The position numbers were made by a program, and so were the translations under genes. A DNA stretch of 64,000 bases from Salinibacter grassmerensis. Its GTDB lineage: Bacteria; Bacteroidota; Rhodothermia; Rhodothermales; Salinibacteraceae. Under the pieces are notes generated by a model that saw only the letters and a list, made by a program, of their open reading frames with translations, searched no databases and was not told the origin of the DNA. Shown here one piece after another: positions 42,599 to 53,700 of the stretch (positions are counted from its first letter, which is position 1; each line of letters begins with the position of its first letter). The DNA lies in NCBI RefSeq assembly GCF_947077765.1, contig NZ_CAMTTF010000002.1:1-64000 (forward strand). The letters are read 5' to 3'.

Positions 42599-44764
42599 AT
42601 GGACGAACAGCGATATCTGGTTACGGCGCGCAAGTATCGGCCCTCCCTCTTCAAGGAGGTCGTTGCGCAGGAGCACGTCACCGAGACGCTCAAGAACGCG
42701 ATCCGGATGGAGCGGCTCGCACACGCCTACCTGTTTAGTGGCCCACGGGGGGTGGGAAAGACCACGGCGGCCCGTATTCTGGCAAAGGCCATCAACTGCG
42801 AGACCCCGAGAGAGGAACGCGAGGACGGCGCCGAGCCGTGTTGCGAGTGCGACTCGTGTGCATCGTTCGAGGAGGGCCGCAGCCTCAACGTCTTCGAGAT
42901 GGACGCGGCCTCCAACAACAAGGTCGACGACATCCGCGAGCTGCGCGAGAAGGTCCGAATCCCCCCGCAGGGAGACCAGAAGAAGGTCTACATCCTCGAC
43001 GAGGTGCACATGCTGTCGAAGCAGGCGTTCAACGCCCTGCTGAAGACGCTGGAGGAGCCGCCCGCCCACGCCCTCTTCATCTTCGCGACCACCGAGCCGC
43101 ACAAGGTGCTGCCCACCATCCTCTCGCGGTGCCAGCGGTTCGACTTCCGCCGCATTCCGGTGCCGGAGATTGTACAGCGCCTGCGTGAGATCTGCGAGAC
43201 GGAGGGTGTGGAGTCCGATGAGGAGAGCCTCATGCTGCTGGCCCGCAAGGGCAATGGGGCGCTCCGCGATGCCCTCTCGGCGTTCGACCAGGCCCTCTCG
43301 CTCTGTGGGGCCACGCTGGAGTACGGCGAGCTGACCCAGGCCCTCGGCGTGGTGGACCAGGACCTGTTCTTTCGCCTTACCGACCACGTCGCCGCGCAGG
43401 ACACGGCGGGGATGATCGAGCTTGTGCGCCATGTGGTGCGCAGCGGGTACGACCTGCAAGAGATGCTGGTGGGGCTGGCCGAGCACCTGCGCAACCTACT
43501 GGTGGCCCACTCGCTGGGGGGAGAGGCGCTAGAGGAGGTTGCGGAGTCGACCCGCACCCGCTACGCCGACGAGGCCGAGCGTTTCGACGAGGCCGACCTG
43601 CTGCGCCTGCTCACCATGGCCGCGGACACGGAAGACGACATCAAGCAGAGCCCGCAGCCGCGCCTCACGCTGGAGACGACACTCCTCAAGATGGCACAGC
43701 TCCGCCGCTCGGCCGACCTCCGGGCGGTGCTCGAAAAGATCGACCGCCTGGAGCAGATGGCCGAGGACGGCGAGCTCCCCGAGGCCGTGCCGGGCGACGG
43801 GGCGACCGCGCCCGAAACGCCGTCGTCCCCGGCGGCGTCTCCTGAGTCCGCGGAGGCCGACGCGAGTGCGGAGGCCGAACGAGAGCAGTCCCCCGACGCG
43901 GCCGCCGAGCCCCTTCCCGACTACGGTCCCGATTCGGGAGACGCGACGGGCGTGTCGGACGACGCTTCCGCAGAGAACGAGACGTCCGGCGGTGCGCCGG
44001 CCGAAGATCATGAGGGGGAGGACGAGAGCTCGCGTGCGTCGGGGGAGGACGCCCCAAGCGAGGATGCTACGAGCGAGGATGCTACAAGCGAGGACGCCCC
44101 GGACTTCGGTGAGGAGGACCCCGACAACCAGGAGGACCCCGACGACCAGGACCAGCCGCCGTCTCCGGACGCCTCGTCCGGTGAGACGGGCGCGTCGGGG
44201 CCAGATCCGTCTGTCGAATACAACGACCTATTTGGCGCCCCGGCGCTGGGGGAAGGAGAGTCGTCGGACGGGGAAACGGCGTCGGGCACCACGGATGCTC
44301 AGGCCTCCACATCGGAGTCGATGTCGGGCGGGTCGGACGCCTCGCCCGCCGCGGTGGCGGAGCCGGCCGTGGCGTCCGGGGCCGGCGCCGATGGGGTGGC
44401 CACCGAGTGGCCCCAGGTCGTGCAGTCCGTGAAGGAAACCCACATCAGCCTCGGATCCTTGCTGGGCGAGGCCGAGCCCGTCGAGTACGTCGATGGCACG
44501 CTCACCGTCGCCGTCCCCCGAGCACTTCACCGCGACACCCTACGTGACCGGCGGCGCGTGCTGCTGCGCCACGTCACCGACACGGTGGCCCACACAGTTG
44601 ACGACCTGCGGTTCGTCGTCGAGGCCACGAGCGAAGAGGACTCCACCGACACCGACGCGTCGGATGAGCCCCTCAGCCCCCGTGAACAGTTGACCCGGCT
44701 CCGCGACACCTACCCGGCGCTCGACGTGCTCTTCGGTGAGTTTGGGGCCGAGCCGGTCTGGTAG
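42599..44764 (+). CDS. dnaX: DNA polymerase III subunit gamma/tau
   Basis: A 721-residue clamp-loader ATPase. The P-loop GPRGVGKT is at residues 48-55. Zinc cysteines are C67, C81, C84 and C87. Walker B ILDEVHMLSKQAFNALLKTL, sensor 1 FIFATTEPHKVLPTILSRCQ and RFDF are present. Domain III ends near residue 400. A very acidic, repetitive about 200-residue linker follows (including GEDAP-SEDAT-SEDAT-SEDAP and EDPDNQEDPDDQDQ), then a C-terminal tau-like domain (WPQVVQSVKETHISLGSLLG ... GTLTVAVPRALHRDTL). No frameshift slippery run was sought in detail. Confidence 0.95.
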   Translation: MDEQRYLVTARKYRPSLFKEVVAQEHVTETLKNAIRMERLAHAYLFSGPRGVGKTTAARILAKAINCETPREEREDGAEPCCECDSCASFEEGRSLNVFEMDAASNNKVDDIRELREKVRIPPQGDQKKVYILDEVHMLSKQAFNALLKTLEEPPAHALFIFATTEPHKVLPTILSRCQRFDFRRIPVPEIVQRLREICETEGVESDEESLMLLARKGNGALRDALSAFDQALSLCGATLEYGELTQALGVVDQDLFFRLTDHVAAQDTAGMIELVRHVVRSGYDLQEMLVGLAEHLRNLLVAHSLGGEALEEVAESTRTRYADEAERFDEADLLRLLTMAADTEDDIKQSPQPRLTLETTLLKMAQLRRSADLRAVLEKIDRLEQMAEDGELPEAVPGDGATAPETPSSPAASPESAEADASAEAEREQSPDAAAEPLPDYGPDSGDATGVSDDASAENETSGGAPAEDHEGEDESSRASGEDAPSEDATSEDATSEDAPDFGEEDPDNQEDPDDQDQPPSPDASSGETGASGPDPSVEYNDLFGAPALGEGESSDGETASGTTDAQASTSESMSGGSDASPAAVAEPAVASGAGADGVATEWPQVVQSVKETHISLGSLLGEAEPVEYVDGTLTVAVPRALHRDTLRDRRRVLLRHVTDTVAHTVDDLRFVVEATSEEDSTDTDASDEPLSPREQLTRLRDTYPALDVLFGEFGAEPVW
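44042..44101 (+). repeat. 15-bp tandem repeat within dnaX linker
   Basis: Four 15-bp units, the last three being agcgaggatgctacg, agcgaggatgctaca and agcgaggacgccccg (44057-44101), preceded by a diverged unit at 44042-44056. They encode GEDAP, SEDAT, SEDAT, SEDAP in the acidic linker of DnaX. Confidence 0.85.
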
Positions 44765-44783
44765 CGGCACGGCGCCCCAGCCC

Positions 44784-44800
44784 TCACCCAAAAAGAGGGT
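44784..44800 (+). terminator. Weak hairpin after dnaX
   Basis: CACCC-AAAAAGA-GGGTG, a 5-bp stem 20 bp after the dnaX stop. Weak and without a U-tract. Confidence 0.3.
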
Positions 44801-44930
44801 GCGTCCACGATCAGGGATCGGTTGCGATCGATGTCCGTTGCACCCCTTTGTACAGACTTGAGGTCGTTCCCACTTCCGGCGAACGGCCTTCCCTCCCCAC
44901 GAGTCTTCGAATTGAGATTACCCCTTAGCT

Positions 44931-45275
44931 ATGGCTAACCCAGGAGGAATGAACATGCAGGACATGTTCGGGAAGATGATGGAGATGCAGGAAAAGATGA
45001 ACGCCGCGCAGGACGAACTCGCGGACAAGACGGTGACCGCAGAGGCCGGCGGTGGCATGGTGAAAGTGACCGCCAACGGCGCGCAGGAAATTACGGGCAT
45101 CGAGATTGACCGGGAGGCCGTCGACCCGGACGATCTGGAGCTTCTGGAGGACCTCGTCATCGCGGGCGTCAACAAGGCCCTCGAAGACGCGTCCGACATG
45201 GCCCAGGAAGAGATGAAGGACTCCATGGGCGGCATGCTGCCGCAGGGCATGGACCTCAGCCAGCTTGGCCTCTAG
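44931..45275 (+). CDS. YbaB/EbfC nucleoid-associated protein
   Basis: A 114-residue small DNA-binding protein family member: MMEMQEKMNAAQDELADKTV, TAEAGGGMVKVTANGAQEIT, GIEIDREAVDPDDLELLEDL, VIAGVNKALEDA. The dnaX-ybaB-recR order is widely conserved in bacteria and supports the assignment. A perfect AGGAGG at 44942-44947 lies inside the reading frame, 7 bp before ATG 44955, so translation may begin at 44955 (MQDMFGKM) rather than at 44931. Confidence 0.93.
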   Translation: MANPGGMNMQDMFGKMMEMQEKMNAAQDELADKTVTAEAGGGMVKVTANGAQEITGIEIDREAVDPDDLELLEDLVIAGVNKALEDASDMAQEEMKDSMGGMLPQGMDLSQLGL

Positions 45276-45370
45276 GCAGGTGCGGATGGCGAGTTGCGGG
45301 TGTCGAGTGATCCTGAAAGACCCCGCCATCCATAGTCGAACCTCGACATTCGAAATTCGAGATTGTCGCG

Positions 45371-46084
45371 ATGCAGTACACCTCGGAGTCCGTCGAAACC
45401 CTGGTGGAGCAGTTCACGAAGCTGCCCACGATCGGGAAGAAGACGGCACGGCGACTGGCCAACTACGTCCTGAAGATGCCTCAGGAAGAGGTTGAGACCA
45501 TCGCGAACGCGCTGACGTCCGTGAAGGAGGATGTGCAACGCTGCTCGACCTGCTACGTCGTGGCGGACCAGGACCCGTGTCCCATCTGCGGCTCGGACAA
45601 GCGCGACGCCTCAACGATCTGTGTCGTAGAGGAGTCGAGCGACCTGACCGCCATCGAGCAGACGAACGAGTACCGGGGTGTGTACCACGTGCTCGGCGGG
45701 GTTATCTCGCCGCTCGACGGCGTCGGCCCCGACGACCTCCGGGTGCACGAACTGGCCACACGCATCGACCCGTCCTTCGAAGACACGGCGGCCAACGCGG
45801 CCCCGGACTCCGAAGCCACGTCCGACGACGAAGCGGACGCGGACGAGTCTCCCCCGGAAAACGGGCAGGCGGACGAGTCGGGGTCGTCGGTCGATGAGGT
45901 GATTCTCGCCGTCAATCCCAACGTCGAGGGCGACACGACGGCGTACTACATCTCCCAGCTCCTCGAGCCGTTCGACGTCCGTGTCACACGCATTGCGCGT
46001 GGGTTGCCCATCGGCGGGGATTTGGAGTACGCCGACGAGGCAACCCTCTCGCGGGCGCTGGAGGGGCGCGGGCACGTCGATTAG
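45371..46084 (+). CDS. recR: Recombination protein RecR with acidic insertion
   Basis: A 237-residue protein. The HhH segment is [17 protein letters not shown]. The four-Cys zinc finger is C58, C61, C70, C73 (CSTC ... CPIC). The TOPRIM domain starts with [16 protein letters not shown]. About 35 residues of very acidic sequence (about 136-173) interrupt TOPRIM before [20 protein letters not shown]. Typical RecR is about 200 residues, so the extra length is this insertion. RecR loads RecA with RecF/RecO at gaps. It is third in the conserved dnaX-ybaB-recR cluster. Confidence 0.95.
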   Translation: MQYTSESVETLVEQFTKLPTIGKKTARRLANYVLKMPQEEVETIANALTSVKEDVQRCSTCYVVADQDPCPICGSDKRDASTICVVEESSDLTAIEQTNEYRGVYHVLGGVISPLDGVGPDDLRVHELATRIDPSFEDTAANAAPDSEATSDDEADADESPPENGQADESGSSVDEVILAVNPNVEGDTTAYYISQLLEPFDVRVTRIARGLPIGGDLEYADEATLSRALEGRGHVD

Positions 46085-46145
46085 TGTTCCTGGGCCTGCC
46101 CGACGCGCTCGTACCGTCCGGACCCTGCCAAGCCGACGACTGCAC

Positions 46146-47348
46146 ATGACGATTACGGTTCTCGGTGCTGGATCAATCGGAGCCCCCGTCGTCCGCGAGC
46201 TCTGCGCCCGAAGCGGCGAGGTGGACCAGGTGCAGGTCTGCGACACCCGGTCGCAGGCGCTGGAGCGCCTCCACGAACAGGTCGACGCCGACCAGTTTCT
46301 TCGCTCCTTCCAGGTTGACGTGCGCGACACTGGCGTGCTGTCCCAGATTGTGCAGGGCAGCGACTGCGTCATTAGTTGTGTGCCGGCGGAGTTCAACCCC
46401 GAATTGGCGGAGCTATGCCTCGACGCGGGAGTGCACTTCTGTGATCTTGGGGGGGACGACACCCTCGTGGATAAAGAGTTGGCACTCGACGAGCAGGCCC
46501 GTGAGAAGGGCGTCTGGATCGTCCCCAACTGCGGACTGGCCCCCGGCCTCGTGAACGTCGTGTGTCTGCACGGCATCGATCAGCTCGACCGGGCCGAGGC
46601 GGCCCATCTCCGCGTGGGCGACGTTCCCCTGCACCCGGAGCCCCCCTTCAACTTTCGCATCTCGTGGTCGGCCGAGCGCATCCTCGCGGACTATACAAAC
46701 CCGGCGCAGTTGATCGAGAACGGGCAGGTCGTGGAGGCGGACGCCCTCTCGCGTGAGGAGGAAATTCAGTTTGAGAAGCCCTTCGGCACGATGGAGGCGT
46801 TCTGCACGCAGGGCGGGCTTTCCACCCTCACCGACACGCTGGCCGGGCGCGTAGAGGCCCTCGACCACAAGACGATCCGGTGGCCGGGCCACGCCCATCA
46901 GATGCGCTTTGTGCTCGGCCTCGGGCTTGCCGAAGAGCGGAAGATTGGGGTGCGCACGCATCTCACCTACCGCGACCTCTTGGTGCGCCGCATGCGAAAG
47001 CGTCTCGGCGGCGACTACGAGGACGCGGTGCTCATGCGGGTGTTGCTGCGGGGCGAGCAGGAAGGACGGCCCACGACGCTCGTCTACGAGATGATGGAGA
47101 AGTACGACGCGAAGACGGAGCAGACGGCCGTGATGCGCTGTACGGCCATCCCGACGGTCGTCTCGGCCCTGTTCCTGGCCCGCGAGGAGGCCGTCTCCAC
47201 CGGCGGGGCCGACGTGCCGGAAAATGTGATCCCGCGCGATCAGTTTCTGCGGAAGGTGGCCGATCGCGGGCTTAACATTCAGAAGGAGCGGCACGACGAT
47301 TTCCGAGAGGTCACCGCCAAGCGCCCCCTCGACGGCCGGCGGGCCTGA
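46146..47348 (+). CDS. Saccharopine dehydrogenase-like reductase
   Basis: A 400-residue NAD(P)-dependent protein. The N-terminal Rossmann motif VLGAGSIGAPVVRELC, the acceptor-binding segment FCDLGGDDTLVDKEL, and VPNCGLAPGLVNVVCLHGID fit the saccharopine dehydrogenase / saccharopine reductase-like superfamily (LYS9-like C-terminal part with FGTMEAFCTQGGLSTLTDTL). It may act in lysine degradation or in an unknown amino acid dehydrogenase reaction. ATG 46146 gives the standard Rossmann N-terminus. A hairpin follows the stop. Confidence 0.88.
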   Translation: MTITVLGAGSIGAPVVRELCARSGEVDQVQVCDTRSQALERLHEQVDADQFLRSFQVDVRDTGVLSQIVQGSDCVISCVPAEFNPELAELCLDAGVHFCDLGGDDTLVDKELALDEQAREKGVWIVPNCGLAPGLVNVVCLHGIDQLDRAEAAHLRVGDVPLHPEPPFNFRISWSAERILADYTNPAQLIENGQVVEADALSREEEIQFEKPFGTMEAFCTQGGLSTLTDTLAGRVEALDHKTIRWPGHAHQMRFVLGLGLAEERKIGVRTHLTYRDLLVRRMRKRLGGDYEDAVLMRVLLRGEQEGRPTTLVYEMMEKYDAKTEQTAVMRCTAIPTVVSALFLAREEAVSTGGADVPENVIPRDQFLRKVADRGLNIQKERHDDFREVTAKRPLDGRRA

Positions 47349-47357
47349 CAGGCAGAC

Positions 47358-47373
47358 TGCCCCAAACGGGGCA
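47358..47373 (+). terminator. Hairpin after saccharopine dehydrogenase-like gene
   Basis: TGCCCC-AAAC-GGGGCA, a perfect 6-bp stem with tetraloop, 10 bp after the stop codon at 47346-47348. There is no strong U-tract (followed by CAGGATTT). Confidence 0.5.
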
Positions 47374-47422
47374 CAGGATTTGCGGCATGTCGTTGCCCAG
47401 GACGGGTGATCGGCTCCCGTGC

Positions 47423-47451
47423 TTGACGAAAAAAACAGCACATCTTACATT
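47423..47451 (+). promoter_or_regulatory. Sigma-70-type promoter for sprA
   Basis: TTGACG (47423-47428), a 17-bp A-rich spacer, TACATT (47446-47451). The -35 matches 5/6 and the -10 matches 4/6 with optimal spacing. The transcript would carry an about 250-base 5' leader before sprA. Confidence 0.6.
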
Positions 47452-47709
47452 CGAAGTGAAGACCGGTCAAGGCGGCACTCGGTCGCACACATCCAGTCCG
47501 CTACTCTTGCTCCCAGACGCAACGTCGCGCATCGGTAGGAACCGCTACAAGTCCCTTCAGACACGCACCGGGGCCTTCGCCCGAGTTTGGCCGGAGCACC
47601 GGTGCATGCCGTAGCATCTTGGAGCGTTCCTGAACCTGTGCCGTTGATCTCGTCAATACTGCCGTCTCCGGTCCTCTGCGTGGGTGTGCTGAGGGAGGGG
47701 CGCGTGTGC

Positions 47710-50700
47710 ATGCTGACGACGGTGCTCTTCCTGATCGGGGGTCTTTTTGGGGACGGGCCGTCGGCACGAGCGCAGGAGGGGCCGCCGCCCGACACGACGG
47801 CCCCCGATACGGCCCGCCGCGTCCCGGTCCTGGATTCGGAGCGGCCGTCCCCTCTGTCCGAAGACAGTACGACGACTCTGGATCGGGCGGGCGGTGTCCG
47901 GGGAACCGAGAGTAGGTCCCTCTCGGCACCGTCCCCACCCCCCGATACAGGCGTCGTCGGCCGGTACCTGCCGGCGCGGCGCGAGCGGTCCGTCCGCCTG
48001 TTTGCGCGGACGTCCCCGTTTTTGGGGCCGCGCGCCCCCACCGCCGACGCACGCTCCGTCACGCTTGATTCCACTCAAAACCGATATGTCCTCACGGGCA
48101 GCACACATCGCCCGGAAAGCGTGGGGATGGACGAAGACGCGTACCGGCGTGAGCGCTACCGTGCCAACCTGCGTGAGAACTGGCGCACGCTCGCTGAGCA
48201 GCGCCAGCAGGAGGACACACGCGGTGGGTTTGGGGTGAACATGGTGGTCCCCGGTGGGCGAGAGAGTGCCTTCTCCACCGTCTTCGGCAAGCCGCAGGTG
48301 GACCTTCGGGTAAATGGCCAGGCCGACATCAATGCCGGGTTTAAGTACCGCAAGAGCGACCAGCAGGTCAATGTCACGGGAAACGCCAGTCAACTCAACC
48401 CGGACTTTAAGCAGGACCTGCGGCTCGGCATCACGGGCACGATCGGCGACAAGCTCCAGATCAACGTCGACTGGGACACGCAGAGCCAGTTTGACTACCA
48501 GAATCAGGTCAAGCTCGACTATACCGGCTACGAGGACGAAATCCTCCAGAGCGTCGAGGCGGGCAACGTGTCGATGCAGACGCCGTCGCAGCTCATCAGC
48601 GGGGGACAGAGTCTCTTCGGTATCAAGAGCGAGTTTCAGTTTGGCAACCTGAGCCTTACGACGATTGCGAGTCAGCAAGAGGGCCAGTCCAACAGCCTCA
48701 GCATTGAAGGGGGGGCCCAAGAGACGGAGTTTGACCTCAAGCCCACGGACTACGACGAGAACCGCCATTTCTTCCTCGGCTACTACTTCCGCAACAATTG
48801 GAACCGGGCCCACGAGGACCCGACGACGATCCGGACATTTGAGGGGTTCGACGAGATTACCGAGGTGGAGGTGTGGAAAATTACGCAGCGGGTGGGGAGC
48901 CAGGCAAATACCCGGCAGGCGGTGGCGGTGGTTGACCTAGGAGAAAGCGCCCAGCTGGTGAGCCAGGCGAACGGGTACACGGAGACCCTACTGCCTGTAC
49001 CGGACGAAGATCAGTACGGCGAGGCCGACCTGGAGGCCCTCCGTGATGGAGAGCAACGGGCCTCATCCTATCTGAGCGACCCCGCCGCCATGGAGCAGCC
49101 CTTAGACACCCAGCAAGACCTCCACTCGGGCGAGTTCAAGCGGCTTACGCGGGGACAAGACTACCGGATTGATAGTCGGCTGGGTTTCCTGTCCCTCCAG
49201 CAACGGCTGCGGCCCGACGAGGCCCTGGCGGTGGCGTTTCGGTACCGGACGAACGACGGGACTGTGCGCACGGTCGGGGACTTCACGCAGGGGGGAACGA
49301 CGGGCGGCATCAACGCCGACCGCCTCGTGGTGAAGCTGCTCCGCCCCACTGATCCGGTCGCGCCGGGACAGGACGGGACCGTGAACCCCGCCGCCTGGTT
49401 CCTGCAGCTCCGGAACGTGTACGACCTCTCGGGGCGGGACTTCAGTCCTGAGAATTTCGAGCTCGACGTGGAGTACCAGGCCTCCGGGCAGGGGGCACGG
49501 ACCACGCTGCCGGACGTGGCCGGGCAAACCACGCTGCTTCAGGTGCTCGGGTTGGACCGGGTGGACCAGAACGGCGCGCCCAGTCCGGACGATCAGTTCG
49601 ACTTCCTCCCGCAGACGATCAATGCGGACCAGGGGCTCCTCTATTTTCCCTACCTCCAGCCGTTTGGGGGGCGCATCCTGGACGCCGCGTCCCAGAACGG
49701 GAGTCAGGCGGCCGGGGAGCCCTTTGCGTTCGAGAACCTCTACACCAAGAAAAAAGCAAACGCCCGGAAAGAGGACACTCAGAAAGACGTCTACCGGATT
49801 CGGGGCGCGTACACGGGGGGCGCACAGCAATTCTACGACCTGGAGGCCTTCACCGGGCTGGTGGAGGGTTCGGTCGAGGTCACCTCGGGCGGCCAGACCC
49901 TGCAGGAGGGCGTCGATTACCGGGTGGACTACCAGGGTGGGACGGTCAACATCACCAACGAGTCGTACCTCACCGCCGGGCGGGACATCAAGATTGACTA
50001 CGAAGAGAACAGCCTCACCAACATTCAGAAGAAAACCCTGCTCGGTGCGCGGGCCGACTGGTCGATGCGGGATCAGTTTTCGCTCGGGGGCACCGTCATG
50101 CGGCTGAGCCAGCAATCGCCCGTCGATAAGTTTCGCATCGGGCAGGAGCCGATCCAGAACACCATCTGGGGCCTGAACGGCTCGATGGACCTGCAGCCGC
50201 AATGGATCACGGAGGCGGTCGACGCCCTGCCGCTCGTCCAGACGCGGGCCGAAAGCCAGCTTTCGGTCTCCGGTGAGTTCGCACAGCTCCGCCCCGGACA
50301 CACCACCACCGACGCGTACGAGCGGACCGTAGACCGGGTGGAGGGCAGCGAGACGGATCAGTACGCGTCGGACGAGCGCAACGGGGTCTCCTACATTGAC
50401 GACTTCGAGGGCTTCGAGAACACCTTCTCCCTCCGCGAGCAGCCGGGCGCCTGGCAGGTAAGCGCGGCGCCCGACTCGACGGCCGATGCCGCCCCGCTCG
50501 ACGGCGAGGTGCCGGGAACCTACGAAGACAACCGGCGGCGCACCCACTGGCGGGGCCGCCTCGGATGGTACCGGCTCAACGAAAACGTGCTGGAGTCCAT
50601 CGGCACGGCGGGCGGAGGAGAGGCCACCGAGCTCATCGACACCGACGAGGTCTTCGTGGGGCGCGACACGCGGGGGGAAGCAAACCCGACCCTCCGCACA

Positions 50701-53700
50701 CTCGACCTCCACTTCAATCCCTGGCAGCGCGGGCCCTACAACTACACGGAGAGGCTGGCGGACTTCTTTCGGGAGCCACAGAAGGTGTGGGGGGGCATCA
50801 CACGCTCGCTCCCGGAGGGCTACACCGACTTTTCGGTGCAGAACGTCGAGTTCGTCGAGCTCATCGTGAAGGTGTACCCGGAGAACGGCGAGGTGACCGA
50901 TGGGGCGCGTCTGTTCGTCGACCTCGGGACGATCTCGGAGGACGTGGTGCCGAACCAGCGCATCGACATGGAGGACGGGCTCTCCCTCAACTTCAACGAG
51001 GCGGATCTTGGGGATCTGAGTCGCATCCCCAATGCCGAGCCGGGAGGAGGTATCGACCTCCGCGGACGCCGGACCCAGGACCTGGGGCTGGACGGGCTCG
51101 TCTCTTACACCGATGGCACCTACGACGAGCGCCTGCTCGAACGGAGCTTCTATGCGGGCTTCGTCGAGTACGCGGACAGCCTGCGGGGGAGCATCGGGCA
51201 GCTTGGCCTGACTCCCGCCCAGCGGCAACGCCTGCGGGCAGAGATTGCACGCACCGCCGAGGACCCCTCGGCCGACGACTACCACTTCTACGAGAACGAC
51301 CGCTTCTTCGAGGCCTCGGAGTTTTTTCCGGACGGGGCCTCGGTGCAGCAGCGCCTGAGCTGGTACCAGTCAGGGCACGAGCTCAATGGCTTTGAGTCGC
51401 AGAATGAGCTGGCCGAGGACGCGAGCGTGAAGCGGGGTGTGTCCCGCTCCCCGGACCGGGAGGCCCTCGATGGCGTGGGCAGCCAGATCAACATCGACAA
51501 CAACTACTTCCAGTACGCCGTCCCGCTCGGCAACCTCGACCAGCGTGCCAGCACCGACCAGGGGCCGACGGACTACGTGGTGAGTCGGGTCGGGCAGGAG
51601 GAGGACTGGTACAAGGTTCGGATTCCAGTGCAGGACTTCACGCGTCAGGTGGGCTCCATCGAGAACTTCGACGACATCAAGTCCATCCGCCTGTGGACGA
51701 CCGGGCACAAGGCCCCCGTGACGATGCGGTTTGCGTCTCTGGAGCTGGTGGGCAGCCAGTGGCGCGCCTCAGAGCCGGTGGCACAGCAGCCCGTGCAGGA
51801 GAACAGTGTCGTGGATGCGGGCGCGGGCGAGCTTCGGGTGGCCAGCATCAACAACGAGGAGGACCTCAGCTACGAGCCGCCCGCCGGGGCCGTGGTGGGG
51901 CAGAACCGCACGTCCCGCGGCGTGCAGCAGCAAAACCGCGAGCAGGCCCTCCTGCTGAACGTGGATCAGCTGGCCCCCGGGCGGCAGCGGGGCGTTTTCA
52001 AGACGTTCGGGCAGGGCCTCGACCTGCTCAAGTACTCAAACCTGCGCATGTACACCCACCTGCACGGGTCGTCGAGCAGTGGGCAGGTGAAGGACCGGCT
52101 CCGCGAGCACCTGCGGCTGTTTGTGCGCCTCGGGTCCGGGGAGACGGGCAACTACTACGAGTACGAGCAGCCCCTGGACCCGGGGGACGTGCCAATGGCG
52201 GAAGGGTCCCAAAACCTGTGGCCGGAGGAGTTCGAGATGAACCTCGTCCTCGAACGACTCAACCGACTCAAGCTCCTCCGCGACCAGAGCGGCGTTGCGA
52301 CGGACTCGTCGTTCTCGAGCAACGACGTGAATCTAGACGTTGGCGACTTTGCACCGCCGGAAACGGTGCTTCGGGTGCGGGGCACGCCCTCCCTGCAAAA
52401 CGTACAAACGGTTGTCGTCGGCGTGCGGCATGCGACGGCCCCCGAAGAGAATCCGCCGGTGCTGCAGGATTTTGAGGTGTGGCTGAATGAGCTGCGCGTG
52501 AGCGGGTTCGACGAGCAGAAGGGGTGGGCCGCCAACGCCAGCGCGAGCCTCGACCTTGCGGACTTTGCCTCGGTCGAGGGCAGCTTCCAGCGCCGGACGG
52601 ACGGGTTCGGGGCGTTGTCCAGCACGCTGAGCGAGCGGGAGCAGTCCGACAACACGAGTTGGAACGTCCGTGCCAACCTCAACCTCGACTCGTTTTTGCC
52701 CGCGGACCAGGGCTGGCGCATCCCGGTCACCATGCAGGTGCAGTCGAACCGCACCACCCCTCGCTTCGACCCCAACCGCGGAGACGTGGAGATCCAGAGC
52801 GTGGTCCGGCAGTTCGACGCCGTCCCGGACAGTACGCTGGAGAGTCGGTACAGCAGTCAGTACGGGGACCTTGGGACTGAAGAGATTCGCCGCCGGTTAA
52901 AGGACAGCGTGCGCACGGCGGCCGAGACGCGCAGCCTGCGCCGCACGATGACGGCCGACGTATCGAAACAGGGGTCCGATTCGTGGTGGCTCCAAAAGAC
53001 CGTCGACGGCCTCTCGCTGAGCTTCTCCTACCTCGACCAGTCGCGGCGCAACCCGCAGAGTCAACTCAACGATCGGTGGAGCTGGACGGGAGACGTGCAG
53101 TACCAACTTAGCTTCGGGCAACCCCGGACCGTGGATCCCTTTGGCTTCCTCCCCGACGCGCCAGTGCTCGGCACGCTGGCGGGACTCTCGTTCAACTATG
53201 TGCCCCGGTCACTCTCGTTTTCGATGAGTGCGGATCGGGAGGCCCGGACGACCCGAAGCCGCCCGTCGGGCCTCCGGAGCACGCGCAGCCAGCCATATCG
53301 AATTGCCTATCCCCTTCGGGAGCAGCAGCAATTCGACCACCGTCGCAATTTCAGTCTCCAGTACGACCCCTTCGGCTTTCTGAGCCTGAGCTTCGACACC
53401 AACACGCGCCAGAACTTCGACGATGCCGCCTCGCGGAACCAGACGAACGTCATCATCAACGGCGAGAGTGTCCGGGACACGGTGCTCACCGACATTGGCA
53501 TTCCCCGCGACAGCACCGCGGACTTCTTCGACAGTCTAGGGGACTACGGGCTGGACGGCCGCGACATCACCGCGGCCGATGAGGGCGAGACGGTGTTTTT
53601 CGAGAGCCGGCTGTTCCGCCGGTCGGAGCTCGACGTGTTTCGGGACCTGCTGGTGGGGCGGGTGAGTCCGCGCACGAACAACTACCAGCACCGGTTCTCG

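Larger units (their letters stand above)
47349..47709. other. Spacer with terminator, promoter and long leader before sprA
   Basis: 360 bp without a credible gene. It holds a perfect hairpin just after the upstream gene (47358-47373), a sigma-70-like promoter (47423-47451), and then an about 250-base leader to the sprA ATG. A purine-rich ribosome-binding sequence GAGGGAGGGG ends at 47700. Confidence 0.6.

Noticed and set aside
47587-47709. A TTG start giving SprA 41 extra residues
   Set aside because: It would bury the signal peptide; ATG 47710 has a purine-rich ribosome-binding site 9 bp upstream.
50121-50128. GTCGATAA in sprA as a sigma-28 promoter
   Set aside because: It is inside the coding region, with no matching -35.
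49102-51285. A 720-codon antisense open frame inside sprA
   Set aside because: Composition is that of a shadow frame with no motifs; sprA is intact and conserved over the same bases.
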